A stretch of 46,546 nucleotides of DNA from Bacillota bacterium (lineage in GTDB: Bacteria > Bacillota > Clostridia > Lachnospirales > Lachnospiraceae). The notes beneath the pieces were generated by a model. It had not been told where the DNA came from. It worked only from the letters and a program-made list of their open reading frames with translations, and made no database searches. Numbering within the stretch: position 1 is the first letter of the stretch; the number at the start of each line of letters is the position of its first letter. This document shows positions 6,999-16,117 of the stretch, one piece after another. The stretch is from assembly GCA_023408815.1 (NCBI GenBank), contig JAEYJO010000048.1, positions 1 to 46,546 of the forward strand. The letters run 5' to 3'. The position numbers were made by a program, and so were the translations under genes.

Positions 6999-9129
6999 AA
7001 TCATCATCCTCTACAAAGTCCACGGTTCTCGCAAAACGGTCGGTGCCCTCCACGATTATCGCGATCCTCTCTCCCAATTTATACTTCTTGCCAAAGTCCC
7101 TTCCTACCATCTCATAATTCACCTCATCGTAATAGAAATAATCTCCCATCAGCGATGAAACGTGTATAAGCCCCTCTACGGTATTGGGAAGCTCCACATA
7201 AATGCCCCAGCTCGTAATACCGGAAATCACTCCCTCGAAGCGTTCTCCGATATGCTTTTCCATATATTCCGTCTTCTTTAATTTGTCCGTCTCTCTTTCT
7301 GCCTCATCCGCACGCCTCTCCATCTTGGAGGAACGATCCGCCACTGCGGGAAGGACCTCGTTATAATGCAGAATACGGTTCTCCTTCAAACGCCCTCTGA
7401 GCTGCTCCTTAATAATTCTATGGATCTGCAAGTCGGGATATCTTCGGATAGGAGACGTAAAGTGACAATAATACTGGCAGGCCAGCCCGAAATGTCCGGT
7501 ACATTCCACAGAGTATTTTGCCTGCTTCATGCTCCGCAAGGTGAGTCTGCTAATCAATGCTTCCTCCGGCGTTCCTTCTATTTTCCCGAGGAGCTTCTGA
7601 ATTTCTTTAGGATGAACCTCCTCCTTGGAGGTCTTGATTCCATAGCCGAAGTTGCTGATGAACACGCTTAACTGCATAATTTTTTCCGGGTCCGGGTTAT
7701 CGTGTATCCTATATACAAAGGGAAGCTCCAGCCAGTAAAAATGCTGTGCCACCGTTTCGTTGGCCAAAAGCATGAAATCCTCAATGATTTTCGTCGCAGT
7801 ATTCCGCTCGTAAGGCTTAATCTCCAAGGGATGCCCCTCTTTATCCAGTATGATCTTCGTCTCCGGAAAATCGAAATCTATGGAACCCCGCTTTTTTCTC
7901 TTCGCCCGCAGTATACCCGCAAGCTCCTCCATCAGCTCGAACATGGGAACGAATGCTTCATACTCCCTGCACTCTGTTTCGTCCTTATCCTCCAGTATCT
8001 TTTTCACACTGGTATAGGTCATTCGCCGATCCACACATATAACAGACTCCACAATACGGTAATCAATGACTTCGCCCTTTGGGCTTACCGTCATCAGGCA
8101 GCTCAGCGCCAGTCTGTCTACGCCCTGGTTCAGCGAGCAAATACCGTTGGACAGAACATGAGGCAGCATGGGAATAACGCGGTCTACCAAATAAACGCTT
8201 GTGCCGCGATTCAACGCTTCTCTGTCAAGAGCTGAATTCTCCTGCACATAGTTCGTCACATCTGCGATATGAACGCCTAACAAATAATTCTCTCCCATTC
8301 TAGACACGCTGACCGCATCATCCAAGTCCTTCGCATCTTCTCCGTCTATCGTTACCATCTGTACGTTTCTTAAATCTTCTCTGCCCTCTCTGTCGACATC
8401 CGACACATCCGGAGATACCCTTTGCGCTTGATTTAACACCTTCTCCTCAAAGCCTATGGGCAATTCGAAATTCTTTACAATAGATAATATATCCACGCCG
8501 GGATCGTTAATATGACCCAGTATTTCTACTACTTTTCCTTCCGGCTTCTTATTCTTCTGCTCATTGCCGTAATCGGTGATTTCCGCCACCACCTTATGAC
8601 CATCCACTGCTCCCTTGGAGCGCTCTAACGGAATGAAGATATCCGACGCAAGTTTTATATTGTCAGGTATTACGAAACCGAAGTTCTTAGATTTCTGGAA
8701 AGTACCGACAATCTGGGTCGTTCCATGATCGAGCACCTTGATGACCTCAGCCTCCTGCCGTTTTCCTCTCTGTCCCGGAAGAAGTCTTGCCTGAACGGTA
8801 TCCTTGTGAAAAGCATCTCCGGTCCTTGTCTCGGGAATGAACAAATCCTCCGTTCTTCCTTCCACCTCCACGAAGCCGAAGCCCTTGGCATTGCTGATGA
8901 AAGTTCCCGTCACAATGTTTTCATCGGGCTTTGTATATTTCCCTTTAGAGGTAATGCCTATCTTACCTTCTGTCAGTAATTCATCAAGAACCTTGTGAAA
9001 TTCTGCTCTGTCCTCTTTCGCAACTTGCATGAATGCCGCCATTTCCTTTTCTTTCATGGGAACATACATCTCATCCTGAATCAACTCACATATCAATTTT
9101 TTTCTTTTATTATATAATTCCTTTTCCAC
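6961..9129 (-). CDS. rnr: Ribonuclease R
   Basis: The 722-residue 3'-5' exoribonuclease has the full domain order: a winged-helix N-terminus (about 1-65), two cold-shock domains (about 70-215), the RNB catalytic domain (about 250-580) and a C-terminal S1 domain (about 635-715). The metal-binding aspartates are Asp262, Asp268, Asp270 and Asp271 in DGEDAKDLDDA. It degrades structured RNA and, with tmRNA, non-stop mRNA, which fits its position just before smpB. The start codon is GTG with GGAGAGGG 6 bases upstream. The C-terminus is short and acidic, without the long basic tail of enterobacterial RNase R. Confidence 0.96.
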   Translation of the reverse strand: MEKELYNKRKKLICELIQDEMYVPMKEKEMAAFMQVAKEDRAEFHKVLDELLTEGKIGITSKGKYTKPDENIVTGTFISNAKGFGFVEVEGRTEDLFIPETRTGDAFHKDTVQARLLPGQRGKRQEAEVIKVLDHGTTQIVGTFQKSKNFGFVIPDNIKLASDIFIPLERSKGAVDGHKVVAEITDYGNEQKNKKPEGKVVEILGHINDPGVDILSIVKNFELPIGFEEKVLNQAQRVSPDVSDVDREGREDLRNVQMVTIDGEDAKDLDDAVSVSRMGENYLLGVHIADVTNYVQENSALDREALNRGTSVYLVDRVIPMLPHVLSNGICSLNQGVDRLALSCLMTVSPKGEVIDYRIVESVICVDRRMTYTSVKKILEDKDETECREYEAFVPMFELMEELAGILRAKRKKRGSIDFDFPETKIILDKEGHPLEIKPYERNTATKIIEDFMLLANETVAQHFYWLELPFVYRIHDNPDPEKIMQLSVFISNFGYGIKTSKEEVHPKEIQKLLGKIEGTPEEALISRLTLRSMKQAKYSVECTGHFGLACQYYCHFTSPIRRYPDLQIHRIIKEQLRGRLKENRILHYNEVLPAVADRSSKMERRADEAERETDKLKKTEYMEKHIGERFEGVISGITSWGIYVELPNTVEGLIHVSSLMGDYFYYDEVNYEMVGRDFGKKYKLGERIAIIVEGTDRFARTVDFVEDDDYGERSDEAGCEQ

Positions 9130-9200
9130 GATGTCCCTCTCCGATTTCGTCTATGAAAGCCCGTGCATCCGTTTCTTGTAACAGAGTACTTTACTATTAC

Positions 9201-9234
9201 AAAAAAGCGCCCTTGATTTATGCAAGAGCGCTTT
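9201..9234 (-). terminator. Terminator of secG
   Basis: AAAGCGC and GCGCTTT arms (9204-9234) pair over 12 bp with one G-U pair and a 7-nt loop. On the minus strand the stem ends in TTTTTTG. It separates secG from rnr, which therefore probably has its own promoter or depends on read-through. Confidence 0.8.
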
Positions 9235-9245
9235 GGTAATCCTTC

Positions 9246-9485
9246 TTAAAATACATTAAGATTCAAGATTGCTGCCAATAGGATAAAACCGGCTGCCAGA
9301 TACTTGGTAACTTTGACGAGAGTTCCTTCCATAGAACGTCCCTTATTCTTACCCCAGTACGTCTCCGCCGCGCCGCTGATAGCTCCTAAACCTGCTGATT
9401 TACCTTCCTGCATCAATACTAATATAACCAAAGCCAAGCATATTATAATAAAAATTATTAACAAAATTGTTCTCAAAATTTCCAT
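9246..9485 (-). CDS. secG: Protein translocase subunit SecG
   Basis: The 79-residue protein has two membrane segments (about residues 4-25 and 57-77) joined by a loop with the family motif LMQEGKSAGLG(A)ISG and the ETYWGKNKGRS segment. SecG is the small accessory subunit of the SecYEG protein export channel. The secG-rnr-smpB-ssrA order is common in Bacillota. AGGAGGTG precedes the ATG by 6 bases. It has its own promoter and terminator. Confidence 0.95.
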   Translation of the reverse strand: MEILRTILLIIFIIICLALVILVLMQEGKSAGLGAISGAAETYWGKNKGRSMEGTLVKVTKYLAAGFILLAAILNLNVF

Positions 9486-9514
9486 TTTTACACCTCCTAG
9501 TACACGCAGATTTC

Positions 9515-9543
9515 AGTTTATCATACACAGGTAATATTTTCAA
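9515..9543 (-). promoter_or_regulatory. Putative promoter of secG
   Basis: On the minus strand TTGAAA (9538-9543) and TAAACT (9515-9520) are 17 bases apart, about 30 bases upstream of the secG start codon. Confidence 0.5.
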
Positions 9544-9584
9544 GCACTTTTATGGATTTTTTTCCACTCTCAAATCTTTAGGCT

Positions 9585-10106
9585 TTAGGCAACTTCCACT
9601 TGACACATCTTCATTGTAGTTAACGCCGCTTCGTGACTCTCCACAGTCACGCCCGCACAACAGGAAGCATCCACACTGACTTTTGTCTCCGGCAGTTTGG
9701 TTTTTAAAAGCAGAGCGTTTGTCACCACGCAGATGTCCGTGCACAGCCCTACTAATTCTATCTCTATTTCTTCCTTCTCAGACTCTTCATACAATCTTTC
9801 GCAAAGCTCCGAGGAACCAAAGGTCGGCTTGTCTATCACGATGGCCTTAGGCATTGCTTCCGCCACTTCCTTGCGTATTTCCCAGCCCTTCGTACCTGCG
9901 ATACAATGTTTTACCGGAAGATATCTGCCCTCAGAGGTCTCCAGATAGTTTTCTTCATGAGTATCCCTCGTCGCATAAATACAGTCTGCCGGATAATCAT
10001 GGATTTTAGCGATCACATTCTCTATAATCGACTCCGCCTCCCTTGTCCCCAGCGTTCCGTCTATAAAATCATTCTGCATATCGATTACCACTAATATTTT
10101 TTTCAT
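9585..10106 (-). CDS. Cysteine hydrolase, nicotinamidase/isochorismatase family
   Basis: The 173-residue protein has the family triad: Asp9 in VVIDMQNDF, Lys93 in IDKPTFG and the nucleophile Cys126 in GLCTDICV. The TRDTH segment (about 47-51) and His67 fit the metal site of nicotinamidases. The likely reaction is nicotinamide to nicotinate plus ammonia in NAD salvage (PncA), but related amidases share the fold. The open frame extends 36 residues upstream; the start at 10106 is chosen because the IDMQNDF strand begins the fold and GAGGA lies just before it. Length is short compared with PncA of about 180-210, so the assignment to pncA is left open. Confidence 0.85.
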   Translation of the reverse strand: MKKILVVIDMQNDFIDGTLGTREAESIIENVIAKIHDYPADCIYATRDTHEENYLETSEGRYLPVKHCIAGTKGWEIRKEVAEAMPKAIVIDKPTFGSSELCERLYEESEKEEIEIELVGLCTDICVVTNALLLKTKLPETKVSVDASCCAGVTVESHEAALTTMKMCQVEVA

Positions 10107-10256
10107 CTTTCCTCGTCCGCTCCTATATCCCCATTCAATATCCAGCTTGTATCCGATTTGCATTATAACATTTATTGCCGGCAAATTCCATAAAAATTTC
10201 ATATAATCCGGCAACTCTTGAGCTCATCTTACTATTTGTATGGGGAAACGAAAGCA

Positions 10257-11561
10257 TCAAATTTTATTAAAAGGTTCTTTATATGCAGCTACGTTTCCTA
10301 ACTCCTCTTCGATGCGAAGAAGCTGATTGTACTTCGCTACTCTATCCGAACGGCAGGGTGCTCCGGTCTTGATCTGCCCTGCATTCACCGCTACTGCAAG
10401 ATCTGCGATAAAGGTATCTTCCGTCTCGCCGGAACGATGGGATATCACTGCGCGGTAAGCATTTTTATGGGCCATCTCGATAGCCTCCAAAGCCTCCGAT
10501 ACGGTTCCGATCTGGTTTACTTTCACCAAAATGGCATTAGCCACTTTCAGCTTAATTCCGGCATCCAGTCTCTTTGTATTCGTTACGAACAGATCGTCTC
10601 CTACCAACTGAATATTATCTCCCAGACGCTTTGTCAGCTCCTTCCATCCATCCCAGTCGTCCTCCGCAAGTCCGTCCTCGATGGATATGATCGGAAATCT
10701 TTCTATCAGCTCCTCATAATAAGAAATCATCTCGGAAGTATCTCTTACTACCTCACTGCCAAGCAGCTTGCTTTCACCCGGAAAATGATACATTCCCGTC
10801 TTCTCGTTATAGAGTTCACTGCTGGCTACGTCCAGCGCTATTTTAATATCTTGCCCGGGAACATATTTGCTCACTTCAATAGCTTCCACAATCAGCTCAA
10901 GAACTGCCTTTGCATCCGGCAGATCCGGCGCGAAGCCTCCTTCATCTCCCACTCCGGTAGAAAGCCCTTTGTGTTCCAATATCTTTTTTAAGTTATGATA
11001 GATTTCGGCACAGATGCGAAGTCCGTCTGCAAAATTTTCCGCCTGAACAGGCATAATCATAAACTCCTGAAAGTCCACCGTATTTGCCGCATGTTTGCCG
11101 CCGTTTAAAATGTTCATCATAGGCACCGGAAGAAGTCTCGTATGCCCGCCTCCGAGATAACGATATAAAGGCATTTCCAGAGCCTCCGCAGCAGCCCGTG
11201 CGCAGGCCATGGATACGCCCAATGTGGCGTTAGCGCCCAGATTCTCCTTGTTATCCGTCCCGTCCGTTTCTATTAATATACGGTCAATAAGGCCCTGATC
11301 CATGACATTTTGTCCTATCAGAGCCTCTTTTAGCTTCGTGTTGATGTTCTTTACCGCCTTGCGCACGCCCAGCCCGAAATATCTGGTCTCCCCGTCTCTT
11401 AACTCCACCGCCTCGAAACGTCCGGTGCTGGCTCCCGAAGGAACGGCGGCGCGACCTACTATGCTTCCTTCTACGGTCACTTCCGCCTCCACCGTGGGAT
11501 TTCCTCTGGAATCCAAGATTTCTCTTCCATGTACATCGGTAATTCTTAAATATAAATTCAT
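10257..11561 (-). CDS. eno: Enolase
   Basis: The 434-residue protein is a full-length enolase, converting 2-phosphoglycerate to phosphoenolpyruvate in glycolysis. Recognisable segments are REILDSRGNPTVE near the N-terminus, VPSGASTG, SIEDGLAEDDWDGW with metal ligands, KVNQIGTVSEA and the C-terminal SHRSGETEDTFIADL with catalytic residues. GGAGAGG stands 8 bases before the ATG. It is monocistronic by spacing. Phosphoglycerate mutase, the preceding step, is 4.6 kb away on the same strand but separated by other operons. Confidence 0.97.
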   Translation of the reverse strand: MNLYLRITDVHGREILDSRGNPTVEAEVTVEGSIVGRAAVPSGASTGRFEAVELRDGETRYFGLGVRKAVKNINTKLKEALIGQNVMDQGLIDRILIETDGTDNKENLGANATLGVSMACARAAAEALEMPLYRYLGGGHTRLLPVPMMNILNGGKHAANTVDFQEFMIMPVQAENFADGLRICAEIYHNLKKILEHKGLSTGVGDEGGFAPDLPDAKAVLELIVEAIEVSKYVPGQDIKIALDVASSELYNEKTGMYHFPGESKLLGSEVVRDTSEMISYYEELIERFPIISIEDGLAEDDWDGWKELTKRLGDNIQLVGDDLFVTNTKRLDAGIKLKVANAILVKVNQIGTVSEALEAIEMAHKNAYRAVISHRSGETEDTFIADLAVAVNAGQIKTGAPCRSDRVAKYNQLLRIEEELGNVAAYKEPFNKI

Positions 11562-11721
11562 GATAGCAGCCTCTCCTTTTTATAAGCAATTTTGATAACC
11601 ATGTCTTTATATTTATTTCCCAATGTTAGAAAATCATTCCTATGAGTATTTTTTACTCATTATATATTTTATGCTCTATCACGCTGCATCCGTTAAAGTA
11701 CACGAATGTACCGTCTGCCCT

Positions 11722-13851
11722 TCACTCATAGGAAGTGTCCTTTATCAGCCATTCGGGGACCTTTTCTGCGTTGAAGTAAAAGCCGTTGTCCCCGCGATAA
11801 TAACCAGAGCTCGTCGCTCCGCTTTTGAGCTGTACAATCACATAATAATCATTGGATATTCTGCTGTTAAAGCTGTAATCGAAGCTTGCCGGATGCAGTG
11901 CCGGTGCCAACTCATCGATCTGCTCCTGCTCGGAATACGTCTTGGTAACCGACCAATCCTCTCCTCCATTGTTCGAATTTTTATCATACATTTCGTTATG
12001 GTAATTCGTAACCGTAAGGCTGGCAATATCCTCCGGCTTTAAAGTCATTTTTTCATATAACCCCTTCTCTCTCAGATAACCGATAATATTCGTATAAGAA
12101 GGATAGATATCATATAAGAAATAAGAAGTACCATAATTATTCGTTCTAACACTAAATGTCAGCTGGCCGCAGGCAAACTCATTTTTCAGTGTGGAGTAAT
12201 TAGAATTATTCAAATCCTTTATATAGAGCTGCCTGATAGTATCCGTTTCCTCAGGTGAAAGGTTCTCCACGTTAATTCCGGTATTATAAGTAATCTGGAA
12301 GGAGTCCTTCACTTTTATTTTATTAAAAAGAGAGTCGTCATAAATCTGAAAAGCCGCTCTTTTGAATTGAGAATTACCGATAACTCTATTCAAGATATCC
12401 TCTTCCCTGGCACTCACCGCAAACTCCCTCCATACAGTCTTTCCGCCCTTCATCTGGTAGGCCACCTCAAGCCATATATAGGAACCTTCATCCTTCATAT
12501 CTTCTCTATGCAGCTTCTTCTCTGACAGCTCACAGATAGTAGCAATGTCCGTCAGGCCCTGCTCATTTAAATAATGCTCCATACTGGATATACCTTCAAG
12601 ACTATTACTCAAATAAGACTGCCTATATGCTATAGACGAAATCATAATGTCTGCCTCTTCCAGCTTATTTGGATCCGGTACCCATGCATCAAAGCCGATA
12701 AGGTCGAACTGGAAGATGCAGTAAATCGCCGCAGTACACACACCTGTGATCAATATCTGATACTTTTTCCTCAAAGCCGCACGAATATCAAATTCATAAA
12801 CAACTTCGATCGCACAGCAGCTTATGATCGCCGCTGCCGTCATAACGAACAGAAGAAGCACCGTACAGTTTTGCCCTTCGTATCCCGTACCTACTGTTTC
12901 CAATACGATCAGGCCTGCAAACAGCGTGACGGGAACCGTAAGGAAAATCTTCACAATACCCTTCGTCTTAGGAAATGCCATAGTCTTTCCGGCCGCCTCA
13001 GAAGGACGCTTTCTATAACAGAAGTAAGCGATGAGTCCAAAAAACACAGCCAGCAACAGGCATTGCATTATAGGAAACACTGTCGAAGCAAAGGACAGCT
13101 CAGCTCCGGCGATACTTGTATATATCGCATTCACCGCATTTTGATGAAACCCGAGCGGTGAGGTAAATGCTTTAATGGTACCAATATAACTATAGGAATT
13201 GTAAGAAAAGTATTCAAAAAATTCGCTTTGGTACTCAGACACCAATAACCTTACTGCCACTTCATAAAGAAGAAAAATCGCTGTACCAAATAGAGTCATA
13301 ATAATGCTGCCCGTCATCATAACAGCTATAATAGTAAGCCCATATGTACCTAAATATAATACAAGGTTCATAAATAGGGAAATCACCACTGTTCTGGCAT
13401 TCGCACCGTTCATTCCTCCGTTCGCTCCCGCTACTGCCACCGCAAGCAGAAGATTCAAAAGATAAGGGATAAAAAATATCAGCACTCCGTTGATATATAT
13501 GATCGCAAATCTGCGCCCCTTGGATACCGGTACGCTATGATATAAATCCACTTTTTTTCTGCTGTACAGGTAAGAGAATCCCTGAATAGCGCATATTACC
13601 GCGAATATGCTCACGAATAAAACGACCGCGCCATCCGCCCTAAGCCAATCGCCTGCCGCCTCCGCCAGTCTGTTTCTGGCCGCGGTTCCCGTCAGTTTAT
13701 CTATAAGGTTGTGCCCTTTTTTCCGGCTCATGATCATCTGCATAGCAACCGGATAATAAAAGAACCAAAACAATATGGATGTAACCCACACCCATGCGCG
13801 CCTTTTATTGTTCTCCATCATACTAGCTAAGAATGAGTTTTTTGATGTCAT
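11722..13851 (-). CDS. ABC transporter permease with large extracytoplasmic domain
   Basis: The 709-residue protein has about eight predicted membrane segments in its first 390 residues (for example 20-41, 75-96, 115-141, 155-175, 182-203, 260-280, 302-320, 330-350, 365-385) and a C-terminal part of some 320 residues with no membrane segment, rich in Tyr, Asn and Ser. It contains KVDLYHSVPVSKGRRF, a motif I associate with Bacillota ABC-2 type permeases paired with GntR/YtrA regulators. The gene overlaps the upstream ATPase by 29 bases; GGAGGTGG before the ATG at 13851 supports that start. The substrate is unknown; related systems respond to cell-wall-active compounds or bacteriocins. Confidence 0.85.
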   Translation of the reverse strand: MTSKNSFLASMMENNKRRAWVWVTSILFWFFYYPVAMQMIMSRKKGHNLIDKLTGTAARNRLAEAAGDWLRADGAVVLFVSIFAVICAIQGFSYLYSRKKVDLYHSVPVSKGRRFAIIYINGVLIFFIPYLLNLLLAVAVAGANGGMNGANARTVVISLFMNLVLYLGTYGLTIIAVMMTGSIIMTLFGTAIFLLYEVAVRLLVSEYQSEFFEYFSYNSYSYIGTIKAFTSPLGFHQNAVNAIYTSIAGAELSFASTVFPIMQCLLLAVFFGLIAYFCYRKRPSEAAGKTMAFPKTKGIVKIFLTVPVTLFAGLIVLETVGTGYEGQNCTVLLLFVMTAAAIISCCAIEVVYEFDIRAALRKKYQILITGVCTAAIYCIFQFDLIGFDAWVPDPNKLEEADIMISSIAYRQSYLSNSLEGISSMEHYLNEQGLTDIATICELSEKKLHREDMKDEGSYIWLEVAYQMKGGKTVWREFAVSAREEDILNRVIGNSQFKRAAFQIYDDSLFNKIKVKDSFQITYNTGINVENLSPEETDTIRQLYIKDLNNSNYSTLKNEFACGQLTFSVRTNNYGTSYFLYDIYPSYTNIIGYLREKGLYEKMTLKPEDIASLTVTNYHNEMYDKNSNNGGEDWSVTKTYSEQEQIDELAPALHPASFDYSFNSRISNDYYVIVQLKSGATSSGYYRGDNGFYFNAEKVPEWLIKDTSYE

Positions 13852-14728
13852 AACCTACCACCTCCGTCTCACTTATAAATATCTCCTCTAAGGAAAGAGG
13901 CAGCGCCTCAAAAAATATCGTATCCACCGTAGAAAAATGAGAAATGATTTCCTCTCTGTTTCCTCTTACTGTGAGCGTATACAAAGAGCCGCGCTTTTCC
14001 TCCTTCATAATCTGAATACCTTCCAGCCCTTTTCTTTCCGATTCTTCATCCTTAAATACACATTGGACCTTCTGAATGTTGCATTTCATGTCCTCCAAGT
14101 CCTTGGATAGAAGCACACCGCCCTTATGCAGAAGTCCCACGTGGTCACAAATGTCCTCCAGCTCCCTTAAATTGTGGGAGGCGATGACGGGAGTAAGCCC
14201 TCTGCTCTCCATCTCCTTCGCGAAAATACTCTTTATTCCCTGCCGCATTACCGGGTCCAGGCCGTCAAAGGTCTCGTCACATAAAAGGTATTTCGACCGG
14301 GAACAGATTCCGCATAGCAGCGCGAGCTGCTTTTTCATTCCCTTAGAAAAAGTGTTTATCTTCCTTTTCTTGTCGAGTCCGAAGTTCTCCATATATGTAT
14401 AAAAATCACTTCCATTAAAATCTTTATATATAGTAGAAAAATATTTCTCCATATCCATCGCAGTAGAATTAGCAAAAAAATATGGTTCATCTGCGATAAA
14501 AAATACTCTTTCCTTGGCTCCTATATTATCGTATACCGACATGCCGTCCACCGAAATCGCTCCCTTATCCGCTTTCAAAACTCCTGCAATCATTCGCAGT
14601 ACCGTACTTTTCCCCGCCCCATTGGTTCCTATCAGGCCGAATACAGTATCTTCCTTCATCGTCACGCTGACATCATCCACTGCCAGAATGTCTTCAAAGG
14701 CTTTGCTGACACTATTTATTTCAATCAT
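13823..14728 (-). CDS. ABC transporter ATP-binding protein
   Basis: The 301-residue protein has Walker A GTNGAGKST (residues 34-42), a signature FSKGMKKQ in place of the usual LSGGQ, Walker B YLLCDETFDGLDP and the switch His in ASHN. A C-terminal extension of about 80 residues follows the nucleotide-binding domain. It would energise the permease encoded directly downstream, with which it overlaps. It follows the GntR gene by about 28 bases, giving a three-gene operon of the YtrA-YtrB-YtrC kind. Confidence 0.92.
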   Translation of the reverse strand: MIEINSVSKAFEDILAVDDVSVTMKEDTVFGLIGTNGAGKSTVLRMIAGVLKADKGAISVDGMSVYDNIGAKERVFFIADEPYFFANSTAMDMEKYFSTIYKDFNGSDFYTYMENFGLDKKRKINTFSKGMKKQLALLCGICSRSKYLLCDETFDGLDPVMRQGIKSIFAKEMESRGLTPVIASHNLRELEDICDHVGLLHKGGVLLSKDLEDMKCNIQKVQCVFKDEESERKGLEGIQIMKEEKRGSLYTLTVRGNREEIISHFSTVDTIFFEALPLSLEEIFISETEVVGYDIKKLILS

Positions 14729-14756
14729 CTTCTCCTCCTGTCTGCCCGTTAGGCTC

Positions 14757-15116
14757 TCACTCTTTTATTTCATGAAGGCAGTCTATAAAGTCGGCTTTCG
14801 TCATGCCGAGTTCCTTGCCCTCCTTGTATAAAATGAACATCCTCATTTTCAGTTCTTCTCTCCTCTCGTCGAGAAGATTCTCATTCTCCGCTACAAAGTT
14901 GCCTCTGCCCTTTACCGTGTAAATATATCCCTGCCGCTCCAGCTCCATATAGGCTTTTTGTATCGTATTGGGATTGATTGCGAGTTCTACTGCAAGGCTT
15001 CTGACAGAGGGCATCTGCTCATCCTTCTGCAGGATTCCTTTTAAAATCAACAGCTTGAACTTCTCTACTATCTGTTCATATATAGGTCTGGCATCCTTAT
15101 AATCCAGGATTATCAT
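14757..15116 (-). CDS. GntR-family transcriptional regulator (YtrA subfamily)
   Basis: The 119-residue protein has an N-terminal winged helix-turn-helix (PIYEQIVEKFK...LPSVRSLA-type, about residues 10-75, ending NTIQKAYMELERQGYIYTVKGRGNFV) and only a short helical tail, the YtrA layout that lacks a large effector domain. It presumably represses its own operon; an inverted repeat overlaps the transcription start region. The start at 15116 gives MIILDYKDARPIYEQI, the typical YtrA beginning, with GGAAGGTG 6 bases before; an ATG eight codons earlier is possible. Confidence 0.92.
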   Translation of the reverse strand: MIILDYKDARPIYEQIVEKFKLLILKGILQKDEQMPSVRSLAVELAINPNTIQKAYMELERQGYIYTVKGRGNFVAENENLLDERREELKMRMFILYKEGKELGMTKADFIDCLHEIKE

Positions 15117-15172
15117 ATATTCACCTTCCTTCTGCTGCATCCACTGTTTCCTTGTTTCTCAGTGTTTCAACT

Positions 15173-15191
15173 GTACTATCACTACTAATAC
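15173..15191. promoter_or_regulatory. Putative operator of the GntR-ABC operon
   Basis: GTACTA (15173-15178) and TAATAC (15186-15191) form an inverted repeat with one mismatch and 7 bases between arms. It lies just downstream of the -10 box of the GntR operon promoter, the usual place for autorepression by YtrA-type regulators. Confidence 0.5.
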
Positions 15192-15193
15192 AC

Positions 15194-15222
15194 ATAATAT
15201 ACAATTATTTTCATATTGTCAA
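15194..15222 (-). promoter_or_regulatory. Promoter of the GntR-ABC operon
   Basis: On the minus strand a perfect -35 TTGACA (15217-15222) and TATTAT (15194-15199) are 17 bases apart, about 75 bases before the regulator start codon. Confidence 0.85.
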
Positions 15223-15235
15223 GAGAACTATGTAA

Positions 15236-15289
15236 TTCATAGGAAACCGAAACTTTACTACTGCAACGTAACAAGGTCTTTCCTATGAA
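15236..15289. repeat. 11-bp inverted repeat
   Basis: TTCATAGGAAA (15236-15246) and TTTCCTATGAA (15279-15289) are perfect reverse complements 32 bases apart. The repeat lies between the DUF554 terminator and the GntR promoter -35 box. It may be a second regulatory site or a weak hairpin. Confidence 0.4.
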
Positions 15290-15291
15290 AT

Positions 15292-15334
15292 AAAAAAGCC
15301 CCGGGAGGCTCATTTTCACAAACTTCCCAGGACT
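15292..15334 (-). terminator. Terminator downstream of the DUF554 gene
   Basis: AGCCCCGGGA (15298-15307) and TCCCAGGACT (15325-15334) pair over 10 bp with G-U pairs. On the minus strand the stem is followed by TTTTTTA. It lies about 40 bases past the DUF554 stop codon, just before the GntR promoter region. Confidence 0.8.
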
Positions 15335-15374
15335 TTCACATATTTCGTTATTTAAACACTGCTTTTATTAATTT

Positions 15375-16058
15375 TTATATAAATCTGCAAAGAATAATCG
15401 GAATAAAGATTGCGGGCACATAGTTCATCACTCTCAGCTTCGTAATCCCAATAATGTTCAGGCCCAGCCCGATCATAACTACGGAACCCACACAGGTCAT
15501 CTCGGCAATTACCATATCCGTCAGATAGGGAGCTATCCACTGAGCGAGCAGGGTGATGGACCCCTGATAAAGAAAGACCAACGCAGCAGAAAAGGCAACG
15601 CCTATTCCCAACGTAGAGGAAAATACTACTGCCACTATAAAATCGAGGATGGATTTTCCGAAAAGCATCTCGTGATCACCCATGAGCCCGCTCTGCAAAG
15701 AGCCGACAATCGCCATCGCTCCCACGCAGAAAAGCAAGCTGGCTGTCACGAAGCCTTCCGCAATCGATACCTTTCCTTCCTGACTCTTCTTCACTTTTCC
15801 TTCCACCCACAAGCCAAGCCTGCCAACCTTATCCTCCAGATCGATTCCTTCCCCGATCAGAGTTCCAATTACCATGGACAGAATAAGAATCAAGGAATTC
15901 TCTCCCTGCAGAGAGCCGCTGATGCCGAGAAACATAGTACACAGCCCGACTCCCTTCATTAAGGTGTCCGCCATTCTCTCAGGCAGTCCCTTTTTTAAAG
16001 CTATACCGATTATTGCGCCGGCTACAATGGCCGCAGCATTTACTATCGTTCCTAACAT
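15375..16058 (-). CDS. DUF554 family membrane protein
   Basis: The 227-residue protein is a YdfK/DUF554-type integral membrane protein with six to seven hydrophobic segments and family features: MLGTIVNAAAIVAGAIIG at the N-terminus, GLCTMFLGI, a conserved GTLIGEGIDLED loop, and the C-terminal GLGLNIIGITKLRVMNYVPAIF. The function of the family is not established; a transport role is usually supposed. It follows gpmI by 59 bases on the same strand and may share its transcript. A terminator follows. Confidence 0.9.
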   Translation of the reverse strand: MLGTIVNAAAIVAGAIIGIALKKGLPERMADTLMKGVGLCTMFLGISGSLQGENSLILILSMVIGTLIGEGIDLEDKVGRLGLWVEGKVKKSQEGKVSIAEGFVTASLLFCVGAMAIVGSLQSGLMGDHEMLFGKSILDFIVAVVFSSTLGIGVAFSAALVFLYQGSITLLAQWIAPYLTDMVIAEMTCVGSVVMIGLGLNIIGITKLRVMNYVPAIFIPIILCRFI

Positions 16059-16117
16059 CTTGCCGCTCTTTTCCGGTTGTATTATCCTTTTTTAATTTTC
16101 ATTCGTTGGCAATGACC

